DNA of 31,915 nt from Microcaldota archaeon. GTDB lineage: Archaea; Micrarchaeota; Micrarchaeia; Anstonellales; Anstonellaceae. Shown one piece after another: positions 7,577 through 14,582 of the stretch. The position numbers and the translations under genes were made by a program. The notes below the pieces were generated by a model. That model made no database searches. It had not been told where the DNA came from and saw nothing but the letters and a program-made list of their open reading frames with translations. The DNA is taken from the NCBI GenBank assembly GCA_021813025.1, contig JAKAME010000002.1, positions 15,034 through 46,948 of the forward strand, written 5' to 3'. The stretch's first letter is position 1. The number at the start of each line of letters is the position of its first letter.

Positions 7577-8818
7577 TTATAAAGCTGCCTTTGATGACGT
7601 GCGCAAATGCGGGGGATGACGAAAAAGAGCTAGTGCCGCCTGCGCTTGCCATGCCTGCCAGACCAGTTGGGGCGCCCGCCTGACTGGCCGCCGCTGTTTG
7701 GCCGGCCCTGCTGATTTTGCCCCCCCCTGAGGCCTGCGCCCGAAGCCCGAACCTCCGGCCTGCCCGCCGGATTGGCCGCCTTGGGGCCGCCCCTGTCCGC
7801 CGAACGAGCTTCTTTCATTGCTTCCGCGGCCTGCGCCAAACGAGCCTCGCTCGCCGCCCGCCCGGCCAGAACCAAACTGGCCGCGCTCGCCGCTTCCCCG
7901 GCCAAAAGAGCCTCTTTCATTTCCGCCCCGGCCCTGTCCGAAAAAGCCGCGGTTTTTTCCTTTCTGCGCCGGCTTGCCCCCCGAGCGCGCATCGGCCTTG
8001 CGGTGCACCGCTTCGCGCGCCTGCCTGCGCGCGCTTTTGAAATATTCCAAATCCGATTTTGCCTCCTCAGAAAGCTCGATGCGCTCCTCGCCTTCTGTAT
8101 TCACAGGCAGGCGGGGCTTCTGCTCAAGAGGGGGAAGGTAGGGGGCCGAGATGGAGCGCAAATAATTGGGCACAACGCTGGGCCGCGAGAGCAGCCGGCG
8201 GGAGGCTCCGGAAATCTGCAGGAGGGTGTGGGCAAATGCAGATTCTGCCAGAGAGTCGACAGAATAGATGTCCACCGTAACCACGCGCACGCCGCAGGCG
8301 CCAAGCACCGCCTTTTCCATAAAGCCCTGCGCAACCATGCCGAAGCGCTGCTCCTGCAATGCCGAGCTTGCGAACGTGCGCACCACGAGGGCGCGCTTGC
8401 CCTCCAGCATGGGCTGGATTCCCCTGCTCTCTGATTTGAATGCAAAGCCGGGCGTGAGCACGCGGTCGAAAAAGCCCTTGAGGATTGCGGGCGGAGTGGA
8501 CCACCACACAGGATAGAGCAGCACCCATGCCTCGGAGGCAGCCAGCTTGGCCTGCGCAGACGCGGCATCAGGAGGAAGGCTCTTTCCATACTGGGCCACT
8601 TCGACCTCGCTCATCACAGGATTGAAGCCCTCGCGGTAGAGGTCGATGAGGTCGACTGGCGTGCCGCTCTCTGCAAGGGCTTTTTGCACTGTCTGCAAAA
8701 TGCGCGGGCCATGGCCCGATGACAGGGAGGGATAGGCGTAGATAATGCACACCCGCGAGGGGGCTGAACCTGCCGGCGGCGGGCCGCCACTAGGGGAGGA
8801 AATGGGAATAGTTGCCAT
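7577..8818 (-). CDS. Flavodoxin-fold NAD(P)H quinone reductase with RGG tail, probably frameshifted
   Basis: Residues about 20-215 form a flavodoxin-2 (NQO1/KefF/MdaB type) domain: the VCIIYAYPSLSSG FMN-binding start, then LLYPVWWSTPPAILKGFFDR, the hallmark of the family. It should reduce quinones or related acceptors with NAD(P)H and FMN. The C-terminal part is an unusual low-complexity tail of GSFG/RGG/GERG repeats from about residue 285. After a run of eight G (7720-7727) the open frame changes to unrelated sequence and ends at 7577. One base fewer in the run would continue the same Gly/Gln/Arg composition and end ...GRHGKRRRH at 7630. Start: TATA box at 8841-8850 about 28 bases upstream of the ATG at 8818. 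Confidence 0.85.
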   Translation of the reverse strand: MATIPISSPSGGPPPAGSAPSRVCIIYAYPSLSSGHGPRILQTVQKALAESGTPVDLIDLYREGFNPVMSEVEVAQYGKSLPPDAASAQAKLAASEAWVLLYPVWWSTPPAILKGFFDRVLTPGFAFKSESRGIQPMLEGKRALVVRTFASSALQEQRFGMVAQGFMEKAVLGACGVRVVTVDIYSVDSLAESAFAHTLLQISGASRRLLSRPSVVPNYLRSISAPYLPPLEQKPRLPVNTEGEERIELSEEAKSDLEYFKSARRQAREAVHRKADARSGGKPAQKGKNRGFFGQGRGGNERGSFGRGSGERGQFGSGRAGGERGSFGAGRGSNERSSFGGQGRPQGGQSGGQAGGSGFGRRPQGGAKSAGPAKQRRPVRRAPQLVWQAWQAQAALALFRHPPHLRTSSKAAL

Positions 8819-8840
8819 GGGATTGGGTTGGAGCCCATGC

Positions 8841-8850
8841 CTTTATATAG
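8841..8850. promoter_or_regulatory. TATA box between the flavodoxin-RGG gene and the zinc-knuckle gene
   Basis: ctttatatag. It is centred 28 bases before the leaderless minus-strand start at 8818, which fits well. The core is nearly symmetric and could also serve the plus-strand gene at 8926, which would then have a leader of about 50 bases. Confidence 0.65.
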
Positions 8851-8925
8851 CTCCCCGCTGTCGGCTCGCCATCCGGCGGATGGACGGGAATGCCCGCCCC
8901 GCTCGACGAGAATGGGGTGAAATTC

Positions 8926-9162
8926 ATGGCAAAAAAGAAGATGGGCAAGATGAGCATGGCATGCCCGGAATGCGGCGAGATGGCATGCAGCTGCGGGCCT
9001 GAGCCCCACCCGTACGGGCGCGGCAAGGCGCTTTTCGCGGTCGCGATGGGCATACTGCTGCTGCTCTTCGGCTTCGGCTACATCACCCTGCCGGTCATGG
9101 CTCTGGTGCTGGGCGTGCTGTACGTCCTCAAGGGCTCACTGCGCCTCATGGGCAACTGGTAG
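8926..9162 (+). CDS. Small zinc-knuckle membrane protein
   Basis: A 78-residue protein. Residues about 12-24 carry CPEC...CSC, a likely zinc or metal knuckle in the cytoplasm, followed by HPYGRGK and then two hydrophobic helices (about 33-50 and 53-68). The ATG at 8926 was chosen over an upstream in-frame ATG at 8890 because GGGGTGA lies seven bases before it as a ribosome binding site and the protein then starts with a basic MAKKKMGK. The function is not recognised. It is divergent from the flavodoxin-RGG gene. Confidence 0.75.
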   Translation: MAKKKMGKMSMACPECGEMACSCGPEPHPYGRGKALFAVAMGILLLLFGFGYITLPVMALVLGVLYVLKGSLRLMGNW

Positions 9163-9163
9163 A

Positions 9164-9190
9164 TTTTTCCTATTCTGATTTTTTATTTCA
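9164..9190 (+). terminator. T-rich terminator after the zinc-knuckle gene
   Basis: Two T-runs (atttttcc and gattttttatttc) directly follow the stop codon, as is usual for archaeal transcription ends. No hairpin is needed or seen. Confidence 0.5.
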
Positions 9191-9227
9191 AGCCTCTTAG
9201 CGCAAGCATCTGGGCGCTACCTACGGC

Positions 9228-9236
9228 CATAAAATC
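9228..9236 (+). promoter_or_regulatory. TATA box of rpiA
   Basis: cataaaatc, centred about 25 bases before the ATG at 9257, the leaderless spacing. Confidence 0.55.
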
Positions 9237-9256
9237 CTTGCTTTCGTTCTTCTCCC

Positions 9257-9970
9257 ATGTCCAAGCCATCCCCCAATTCGCCCCCTTGGGCGGAGACGGC
9301 CAAATTCGCCGCAGCCAAGGAGGCCCTCAAATTCGTGCCTGCCTCCATGAGCATAGGCTTGGGCAGCGGCACCACTGCAGACATTTTCATCTCCTTATTG
9401 GCAGAGCATGCGAAAAAAAACAATCTGCAGCTCAAATGCGCGGCCACTTCGAAAAAAAGCGAAGAGCTGGCGCGCGCGCAGGGCCTTGCTGTGGCTGATT
9501 TGGATTCTGTGGCTCCTGTTGATTTGGCTGTGGACGGGGCCGATGAGGTGGATGGCCGGCGGAGGCTCATCAAGGGCTATGGAGGCGCGTCCACGCGCGA
9601 GAAGATAGTGGATTACCTCGCCAAGCGGCTGCTGATTATTGCCGACATGGGAAAGAAGAGCAGGAGGCTTGACAAGGCCGTGCCTGTGGAATTCCTCCCC
9701 TTTGCGAAAAAAAGGGTGGAAGACGGGCTGAAAGGGCTCGGGGCAAAATCGGTGGAGCTTCGCCAAAATGCCGACGGCTCGCCTTTCATTACAGACAACG
9801 GCTTCTGGCTGTTTCATGCCGATTTCGGTGAGATTCCAAAACCCGCCAAACTGGAGGACGCCATCAACTCCATCGAGGGCGTGCTGGAGAACGGGCTGTT
9901 TGCGAAAAGGCCGGCCGATATGGTGATTTTCGGCAAGCGGGATGGGAGCGTCAAGATTCTGGGGGAATGA
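9257..9970 (+). CDS. rpiA: Ribose-5-phosphate isomerase A
   Basis: A 237-residue enzyme that interconverts ribose 5-phosphate and ribulose 5-phosphate. The RpiA motifs are present in order: GLGSGTT (34-40), DGADEVDG (93-100) with the acidic active-site residues, KGYGGASTREK (106-116, family consensus KGGGGALLREK), FITDNG near 177 and a VLENGLF segment near the end. The second-position Tyr and the Ser-Thr in the K-G-x-G-G loop differ slightly from consensus. Monocistronic, with a TATA box 25 bases upstream and T-runs after the stop. It feeds pentose phosphates into nucleotide synthesis, and links to the AMP salvage genes at 13-15.6 kb. Confidence 0.96.
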   Translation: MSKPSPNSPPWAETAKFAAAKEALKFVPASMSIGLGSGTTADIFISLLAEHAKKNNLQLKCAATSKKSEELARAQGLAVADLDSVAPVDLAVDGADEVDGRRRLIKGYGGASTREKIVDYLAKRLLIIADMGKKSRRLDKAVPVEFLPFAKKRVEDGLKGLGAKSVELRQNADGSPFITDNGFWLFHADFGEIPKPAKLEDAINSIEGVLENGLFAKRPADMVIFGKRDGSVKILGE

Positions 9971-9975
9971 ATGCC

Positions 9976-10022
9976 GTTTGTTTTTTCGCAGCGTGCCTTT
10001 TTTCGCACGGAGATAATTTTTG
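9976..10022 (+). terminator. T-rich terminator of rpiA
   Basis: Three T-tracts (tttgttttttcgc, ccttttttcgc, taatttttgt) lie within 50 bases after the rpiA stop codon. Confidence 0.5.
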
Positions 10023-10042
10023 TATTCATAAAAAAGGCCGAT

Positions 10043-10115
10043 TGGGGCTACCGGGATTTGAACCCAGACCGCCGCGTCCCGAACGCGGAAGCATACCAGG
10101 TTAGCACATAGCCCC
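10043..10115 (-). tRNA. tRNA-Pro (CGG)
   Basis: On the minus strand: acceptor GGGGCTA with TAGCCCC and discriminator A, anticodon stem CCGCG/CGCGG with loop TTCGGGA (anticodon CGG), T loop TTCAAAT. It is 73 bases, without intron or encoded CCA. Confidence 0.93.
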
Positions 10116-10210
10116 AAAAATCGACAGAGGGAGTATGGAGTCATAGGAATTAAAATCCCGCCCCCGCCCGCGGGCAGGAAAAATCCCTGCCCGCACCATC
10201 CAGCAACGTC

Positions 10211-10217
10211 TATAAAC
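10211..10217 (+). promoter_or_regulatory. TATA box of the cysteine desulfurase gene
   Basis: tataaac, centred about 26 bases before the ATG at 10239. Confidence 0.6.
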
Positions 10218-10238
10218 CCCAAAAAGCATAGGGAGGGC

Positions 10239-11411
10239 ATGGATGTTTCGTCCCTATTCGACGCGCCGAAAAACCCGGCTTACTTTGATTCGGCAGCCTC
10301 CTCCCTTACGGCCAAGCAGGTGCGGGCCAAGATGGAGGAGTTCTACTCCAATTACAGGGCCAACATCCACCGCGGCGCGCACAAATACACCAAGCAGGCA
10401 TCAGAAGAGTATGAGGCAGTGTATGGAAAGCTGGCCAAATTCTTCCATTCAAAAGAGAGCGAATTCGTGCAGGTGCGCAATACTACAGAGGCGATTAATG
10501 GGGTGGCGCTCGGCCTTGAGTGGAAAGCTGGCGACGAGGTGGTGGTCAGCTCGATTGAGCACCACTCGAACTTGCTGCCATGGCTGCGCCTGAAAGAGAA
10601 AGGGGTGAAAGTGAAAATACTGCGGGCTGATGAGGAGGGAAAACTCTCGGCTGAAAAACTCAAATCCGTCCTTACCCCAAACACGCGCCTGGTTGCCCTC
10701 ACCGCCTGCTCCAACGTGCTGGGAGCAAAAGAGCCGATTGAGCAATTGGTGAAAACAGCGAAAGAGAATCATTCTCTCATCCTCCTAGATGCCGCGCAAT
10801 ATGTAGGCCACCATCCGCTCGACCTCTCCAAATTGCCGGCGGATTACGTCGCTTTCTCTGGCCACAAAATCTTCGGCCCCACAGGCATCGGCGCGCTCTA
10901 TCATCGGGAGGGCGCGCCCCTCACCCCATGGTTTGTTGGCGGCGGGACGATAAGAGAGGCAAGCCTGGAAGGTTATACGCTGCTGGAGAACAGGGAGCGC
11001 TTTGAGGCGGGCACGCCTGCCGTGGCCGAGTGGATTGGTTTGGGCGCGGCTCTGGACGTGATTAACAAAATAGGATACAATGAAATCGAAAGCCATGAGA
11101 AAAAGCTTGTTGCGGCAATGCTGGAAGTGTTTGCAGCGCAGCCAAAGGCCCTGCTCTATGGCCCGAAGGCTGCGGACCAAAAGGCCTGCGCCCTGTTTGC
11201 ATTCAACATGGGCAAGGTGGCTCACCACGAGGTGGCAGTCATGCTTGACAGGTTCGGTTTCGCCTGCCGCTCAGGCCACCACTGCGCCATGCCGATAGCA
11301 AAGCGGCTGGGAGTGGAGGGCAGCGTGCGCGCCTCGCTGCATGTTTATAATGATGAGGAGCAAGTAAGGAAGTTCGGCGAGGCGCTTGGGAAGATAAGCG
11401 CGCTTGCATGA
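10239..11411 (+). CDS. sufS: Cysteine desulfurase, SufS-like
   Basis: A 390-residue PLP-dependent class V aminotransferase-fold enzyme that takes sulfur from cysteine to give alanine and an enzyme persulfide. It shows EHHSN (107-111), LLDAAQ with the PLP-binding Asp (184), SGHK with the PLP Lys (210), and the catalytic Cys (349) in RSGHHCAMP, which matches the group II (SufS/CsdA) loop RxGHHCA. It is somewhat shorter than bacterial SufS, mainly at the N-terminus. No scaffold or SufBC gene is next to it; the downstream neighbour is a DsbA-like protein whose reading frame overlaps its end. It probably supplies sulfur for iron-sulfur clusters, such as those of the 2-oxoacid oxidoreductase in this window. 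Confidence 0.94.
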   Translation: MDVSSLFDAPKNPAYFDSAASSLTAKQVRAKMEEFYSNYRANIHRGAHKYTKQASEEYEAVYGKLAKFFHSKESEFVQVRNTTEAINGVALGLEWKAGDEVVVSSIEHHSNLLPWLRLKEKGVKVKILRADEEGKLSAEKLKSVLTPNTRLVALTACSNVLGAKEPIEQLVKTAKENHSLILLDAAQYVGHHPLDLSKLPADYVAFSGHKIFGPTGIGALYHREGAPLTPWFVGGGTIREASLEGYTLLENRERFEAGTPAVAEWIGLGAALDVINKIGYNEIESHEKKLVAAMLEVFAAQPKALLYGPKAADQKACALFAFNMGKVAHHEVAVMLDRFGFACRSGHHCAMPIAKRLGVEGSVRASLHVYNDEEQVRKFGEALGKISALA

Positions 11412-12363
11412 CGTTTCCTCCATCGTGATTCCCATGGTCCTGTGCTTTGTCGCCCTCTTTGTTTTCGCAGTTTTGGGCATATTCTCCGCCAAATACCGCG
11501 CCCTTTTTTTCGAGGCTCTGGGCTGCGTGGGCCGCACCCTCACCCTGCGCCCGTGCGAAAGCAAGCTGGACGAGCGCATCAAGGCAACCCTGATTGCAAG
11601 CCTGCTTGAGCGCTCGCCCCCAGTGGCGAGGGCAGTTCATCAGCATTTCAGCATCCTCTCCCTTCTCTTCGCCATACTCTTCTTTGGCAGCATGATTTAC
11701 TCCGCCATTGCAGTCTACAACTACTGGGCTTATGGAAACTGCAACGGCCCAGACTCGTCGGCCTTCTGCGTGTTTGACGCCGTGCTCAAGCCAGGGGCTG
11801 CAACGCTTACGGCAGTGCAGCCCGGAGCGGGGCCGGTGCGCGGCACTGGGCGCATAGTGATGGTGGAATTCGGCTGCTTCTCCTGCCCATACACCCGCTC
11901 GGCGCAGTTGCCGCTGAAGCAGTTCCTTGACCAGCATCCGGAAGTGGCTCTGGAGTTCAGGGCTTTCCCAATCCCGACGCACCCGAACAGCTTCCTGGCA
12001 GCTCAGGCGGCCTTCTGCGCGGATGAGCAGGGCAGGTTCTGGCAATACCATGACGCGCTGTTTGCTGATGCCGACCATTCTGTGGCCAATCTGGACAGGA
12101 TGGCCCAAACTCTCGGCCTTGATGCAGCCAAATTCGACTCCTGCATGGCATCCAATTCCACTTCTGCCGCCAAAGCCGTGCAGCGCGATTTGGATGCAGG
12201 CCATGCGGCCGGAATCTACGGCACGCCCACCTTCTTCATAAGCGGCGCGAGCCTGGTCGGCCCGGGCAGCGCGCAGGAATTCTCTGATGCGCTGAACGGC
12301 AGGGGCACCCTCCAGTCAAACCAGACCAGCAGCTGCCACCTGCCCAACGCGACTGCGCAATAG
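11404..12363 (+). CDS. Membrane-anchored DsbA-like thiol oxidoreductase
   Basis: Up to 319 residues. Two hydrophobic helices (about 8-28 and 82-104) precede a thioredoxin-fold domain with active-site CFSC (158-161) in EFGCFSCPYTR and the cis-Pro loop GTPTFF (Pro 275), as in DsbA/DSBA-like proteins with an inserted helical region. The domain should face outside and form or shuffle disulfides in exported proteins; the several secreted Cys-rich proteins here are possible substrates. The frame opens at TTG 11404, overlapping the end of sufS by eight bases; GTG 11425 or ATG 11434 are alternative starts. It is in an apparent operon with the cysteine desulfurase. Confidence 0.88.
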   Translation: MHDVSSIVIPMVLCFVALFVFAVLGIFSAKYRALFFEALGCVGRTLTLRPCESKLDERIKATLIASLLERSPPVARAVHQHFSILSLLFAILFFGSMIYSAIAVYNYWAYGNCNGPDSSAFCVFDAVLKPGAATLTAVQPGAGPVRGTGRIVMVEFGCFSCPYTRSAQLPLKQFLDQHPEVALEFRAFPIPTHPNSFLAAQAAFCADEQGRFWQYHDALFADADHSVANLDRMAQTLGLDAAKFDSCMASNSTSAAKAVQRDLDAGHAAGIYGTPTFFISGASLVGPGSAQEFSDALNGRGTLQSNQTSSCHLPNATAQ

Positions 12364-12387
12364 ATGGGCGGCGCCGGGCCGGGCATG

Positions 12388-12398
12388 TTTAAAAATTC
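12388..12398 (+). promoter_or_regulatory. TATA box of tRNA-Leu
   Basis: tttaaaaattc, centred about 26 bases before the first base of the tRNA at 12419. Confidence 0.5.
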
Positions 12399-12418
12399 CA
12401 GCATTTGTATTATTCTTC

Positions 12419-12694
12419 GGAGGAGTAGCAAAGCCTGGTCAAATGCGCAGGACTCAGAGGGCTTTTTTGCCCGGCAATCGCCGGCTCGTCGGAGCCGGCG
12501 GTGCCCCAACGGCGCGCAAGCGCCGTTGAGGGAGGGCAAAAAACCCCGGAAAAAGAACTATCCTCGGCAGTGCCCGAATTATACCCGGGCCCGGTGCGGG
12601 TGATGTCCTTTCCGGAGTCACGGTCTTGTAGCAGATTGTTGCTTGAGACATCCTGTCACTTAGGTGTTCGTGGGTTCAAATCCCTCCTCCTCCA
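12419..12694 (+). tRNA. tRNA-Leu (CAG) with a 191-base intron
   Basis: Exon 1 is 12419-12458 and exon 2 is 12650-12694. The acceptor stem is GGAGGAG with CTCCTCC and discriminator A. The D arm contains the Leu-type AGCCTGGTCAAA, the anticodon stem is CAGGA/TCCTG, and the spliced loop CTCAGAA gives anticodon CAG. The variable arm is long (about 14 bases), as in Leu. The splice site is a canonical bulge-helix-bulge: CTCA (12453-12456) pairs with TGAG (12644-12647), with three-base bulges GAG and ACA, so the intron sits between positions 37 and 38. The T stem has one T-T mismatch (second pair). The intron is unusually long and structured. Confidence 0.88.
12459..12649 (+). other. Structured archaeal tRNA intron (191 bases)
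   Basis: The intron holds a 13-bp stem (12459-12472 with 12534-12546, one bulged C) enclosing two hairpins. The first is a 9-bp hairpin with GTCG loop (12479-12500), extended by GGCA/TGCC. The second is an 8-bp hairpin with a GCAA tetraloop (12508-12527). A further CCGGAAA/TTTCCGG stem (12546-12552 with 12609-12615) encloses smaller helices such as ACCCG/CGGGT (12583-12601). No protein frame is credible. All pairing was found by eye. Confidence 0.75.
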
Positions 12695-12728
12695 AATTTT
12701 TCAAAAAGAAAAAGCCGCCTGCGACATT

Positions 12729-13007
12729 CTATCTTTTATAGGCGCTTTTCAGCCACCATTCTTTTACAAACGGGAGCGTGAGCGTGGACAGAAGATAAGC
12801 CGCCGGGGGAACGGCTGCCACCAGATAGGGATTTGGTGAGCCGCTCATAAGAAGAAAAACAAGTGAGACCGCGTAGGTGGCAAGGGCAATCAGGCAGCGC
12901 CGACTCCAAGACAGCTCCCATGCCTTGTCCGCCTCCACGCGGGCATTGCGCTCAAGGATGCTGGAAATCTGCGCTTGGGCAGCGGATGGGGTTTTCTTCC
13001 TTTTCAA
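12729..13007 (-). CDS. Two-helix membrane protein
   Basis: A 92-residue protein: a basic, helical N-terminus with ERNARVEADKAWELSWSRR (about 19-37), then two hydrophobic helices (about 38-55 and 61-79) and a VKEWWLK tail. The charged VEADKAWE-x-SW-x-RR segment followed by two helices resembles a small protein family seen in archaea and candidate-phylum bacteria; no function is known to me. It starts four bases after the AMP phosphorylase stop, so it is the last gene of that operon. Confidence 0.75.
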   Translation of the reverse strand: MKRKKTPSAAQAQISSILERNARVEADKAWELSWSRRCLIALATYAVSLVFLLMSGSPNPYLVAAVPPAAYLLSTLTLPFVKEWWLKSAYKR

Positions 13008-13011
13008 CCGC

Positions 13012-14577
13012 TCACTCCCTCAGGCTGTCGAGCACCACTTTCTCCATCTCCACGGCCTCATATGTGTTGAACACCTTGAGGGCCACTTCCAGCTTGCCCT
13101 CGCTCTCCGCATACAAATCCATGAGGGGCGCGCCGGCCTTGACCATGTCGCCCTTCTCCATGTGCAAATAGACGCCGGCCCCCCGGTCCAGAGGCGCGCC
13201 GCAGGCTCTGGCTATGCGGGAGAGCAGCTTGTTGTCAAGGTGCGAGACGCGCCCCGAGCGGGTGGCGATTATGCGGTGGTGGCAGCTGCCGATGGGCACT
13301 GAGTGGGAGTTGAGCTTGCGGGCATCCCCGCCCTGCCATTCCACGATTTGCTTGAACTTGGCCAGCGCCTTGCCATTGTCAAGCATGGAGGCTGCAATGG
13401 CATAGCCGGCCCCCTTCTTCGCCTTGCCCGACAGCTCAAGCAGCGTGCCTGCCAACTGGCATGACTTGTCGCGCAAATCATGGGGTCCGCTGCCTTCCAG
13501 CACGGCCAGCACGTCGCGGCATTCGAGGGAAGGGCCGATGCCGTTGCCTATGGGGTCCTCGCCGTTGGTAATCAGGGATTCGATTGTGATGCCCAGGCGC
13601 TTGCCAAGGGAGATGAAGTCGCGCGCCATCGAGCGGGCCTCTGTCATGTCGTTGAGCTTGACGCCGCGGCCCACGGGAATGTCGATGACGCAGTACTGCG
13701 CGCCCACGCTCTTCTTCTTGGCCAGAATTGAGGAGAGCAGCACGCCCTTGGGGTCAAGCGAGAGCGGATTTCTGACTTTGATGAGCTTGTCATCCGCGGC
13801 AGCCAGGTTGATTGCCCCGCCCCACACTATGCAGCCGCCGATTGAGCGCACCTGCTTCTCCATGTCGCGGATGGGAAGGCTGACCTGGCACAGAGTCTCC
13901 ATCACGTCAGCAGTGCCTGCTGCGGACGTGATGGCGCGCGAGGATGTTTTGGGGATGTAGCAGCCGGCTGCGGCGACTATGGGCACCAGCACCATGGAGG
14001 TGCGGTTGCCGGCCACCCCTCCTATGCAGTGCTTGTCGAGTATGGGCGATTTGCCGATTTTGAGGGTTTCGCCGGTGGCCACTATGGACTGCGTGAGGCC
14101 CACCACCTCGTCCTCGTTCATGCCGCGTATGTAGCACGCGGTCATGAAGGAGGCAAGCTCGCCCTCGGAGAGGCGGTTGCCCATGGTGTCGTCTATTATG
14201 GTGCGGATTTGCGGCGTGCTGAGAGTGTGGCCGTCAAGCTTGGCCTTGATGTATTCTATTGACTGCGGCCTGCTGGTGAGCTCAAGCTCCACTGCCCCGT
14301 GCGCAGGCCCGCCAAGGGCCTTTGACACCTCCTCGAACAGCCCTATTTCGCCCGCCTTGACCAAATCGTTTGACAAATCCACCATGGCCGTCAGTTCGCG
14401 CCGATTGCGGCGCAGGATGACGCGGTAGCCCGTGTAGATGTCGTTCTGCTGCGCATACACGGCATTGAGCACAACCACAAGCCCGCCGGCCATGACGTCA
14501 AGGCACTTTGGCTTGAGCGTGAGCCGCTTGAGGTGGAACACCTCTTCCTTGACTTTGCGATACGATGACTGGACCAT
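13012..14577 (-). CDS. deoA: AMP phosphorylase
   Basis: A 521-residue enzyme of the thymidine/AMP phosphorylase family, which converts AMP and phosphate to adenine and ribose 1,5-bisphosphate. It has the archaeal N-terminal extra domain (about 1-85), then the nucleoside phosphorylase core with DKHCIGGVAGNRTS (181-194, consensus DKHSTGG-x-GDK in the bacterial enzyme) and KTSSRAITSAAGTADVME (210-227), and a C-terminal alpha/beta lobe. The start at 14577 is marked by GAGGTGA five bases upstream; a longer frame upstream overlaps the isomerase gene and is rejected. It follows the isomerase stop by five bases, which makes the AMP-specific rather than thymidine-specific role likely. Confidence 0.95.
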   Translation of the reverse strand: MVQSSYRKVKEEVFHLKRLTLKPKCLDVMAGGLVVVLNAVYAQQNDIYTGYRVILRRNRRELTAMVDLSNDLVKAGEIGLFEEVSKALGGPAHGAVELELTSRPQSIEYIKAKLDGHTLSTPQIRTIIDDTMGNRLSEGELASFMTACYIRGMNEDEVVGLTQSIVATGETLKIGKSPILDKHCIGGVAGNRTSMVLVPIVAAAGCYIPKTSSRAITSAAGTADVMETLCQVSLPIRDMEKQVRSIGGCIVWGGAINLAAADDKLIKVRNPLSLDPKGVLLSSILAKKKSVGAQYCVIDIPVGRGVKLNDMTEARSMARDFISLGKRLGITIESLITNGEDPIGNGIGPSLECRDVLAVLEGSGPHDLRDKSCQLAGTLLELSGKAKKGAGYAIAASMLDNGKALAKFKQIVEWQGGDARKLNSHSVPIGSCHHRIIATRSGRVSHLDNKLLSRIARACGAPLDRGAGVYLHMEKGDMVKAGAPLMDLYAESEGKLEVALKVFNTYEAVEMEKVVLDSLRE

Positions 14578-14582
14578 TTCGT

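Noticed and set aside
12364..12603. 79-residue plus-strand frame over the tRNA-Leu
   Set aside because: It runs through exon 1 and the intron hairpins and lacks a ribosome binding site; the tRNA explains the sequence.
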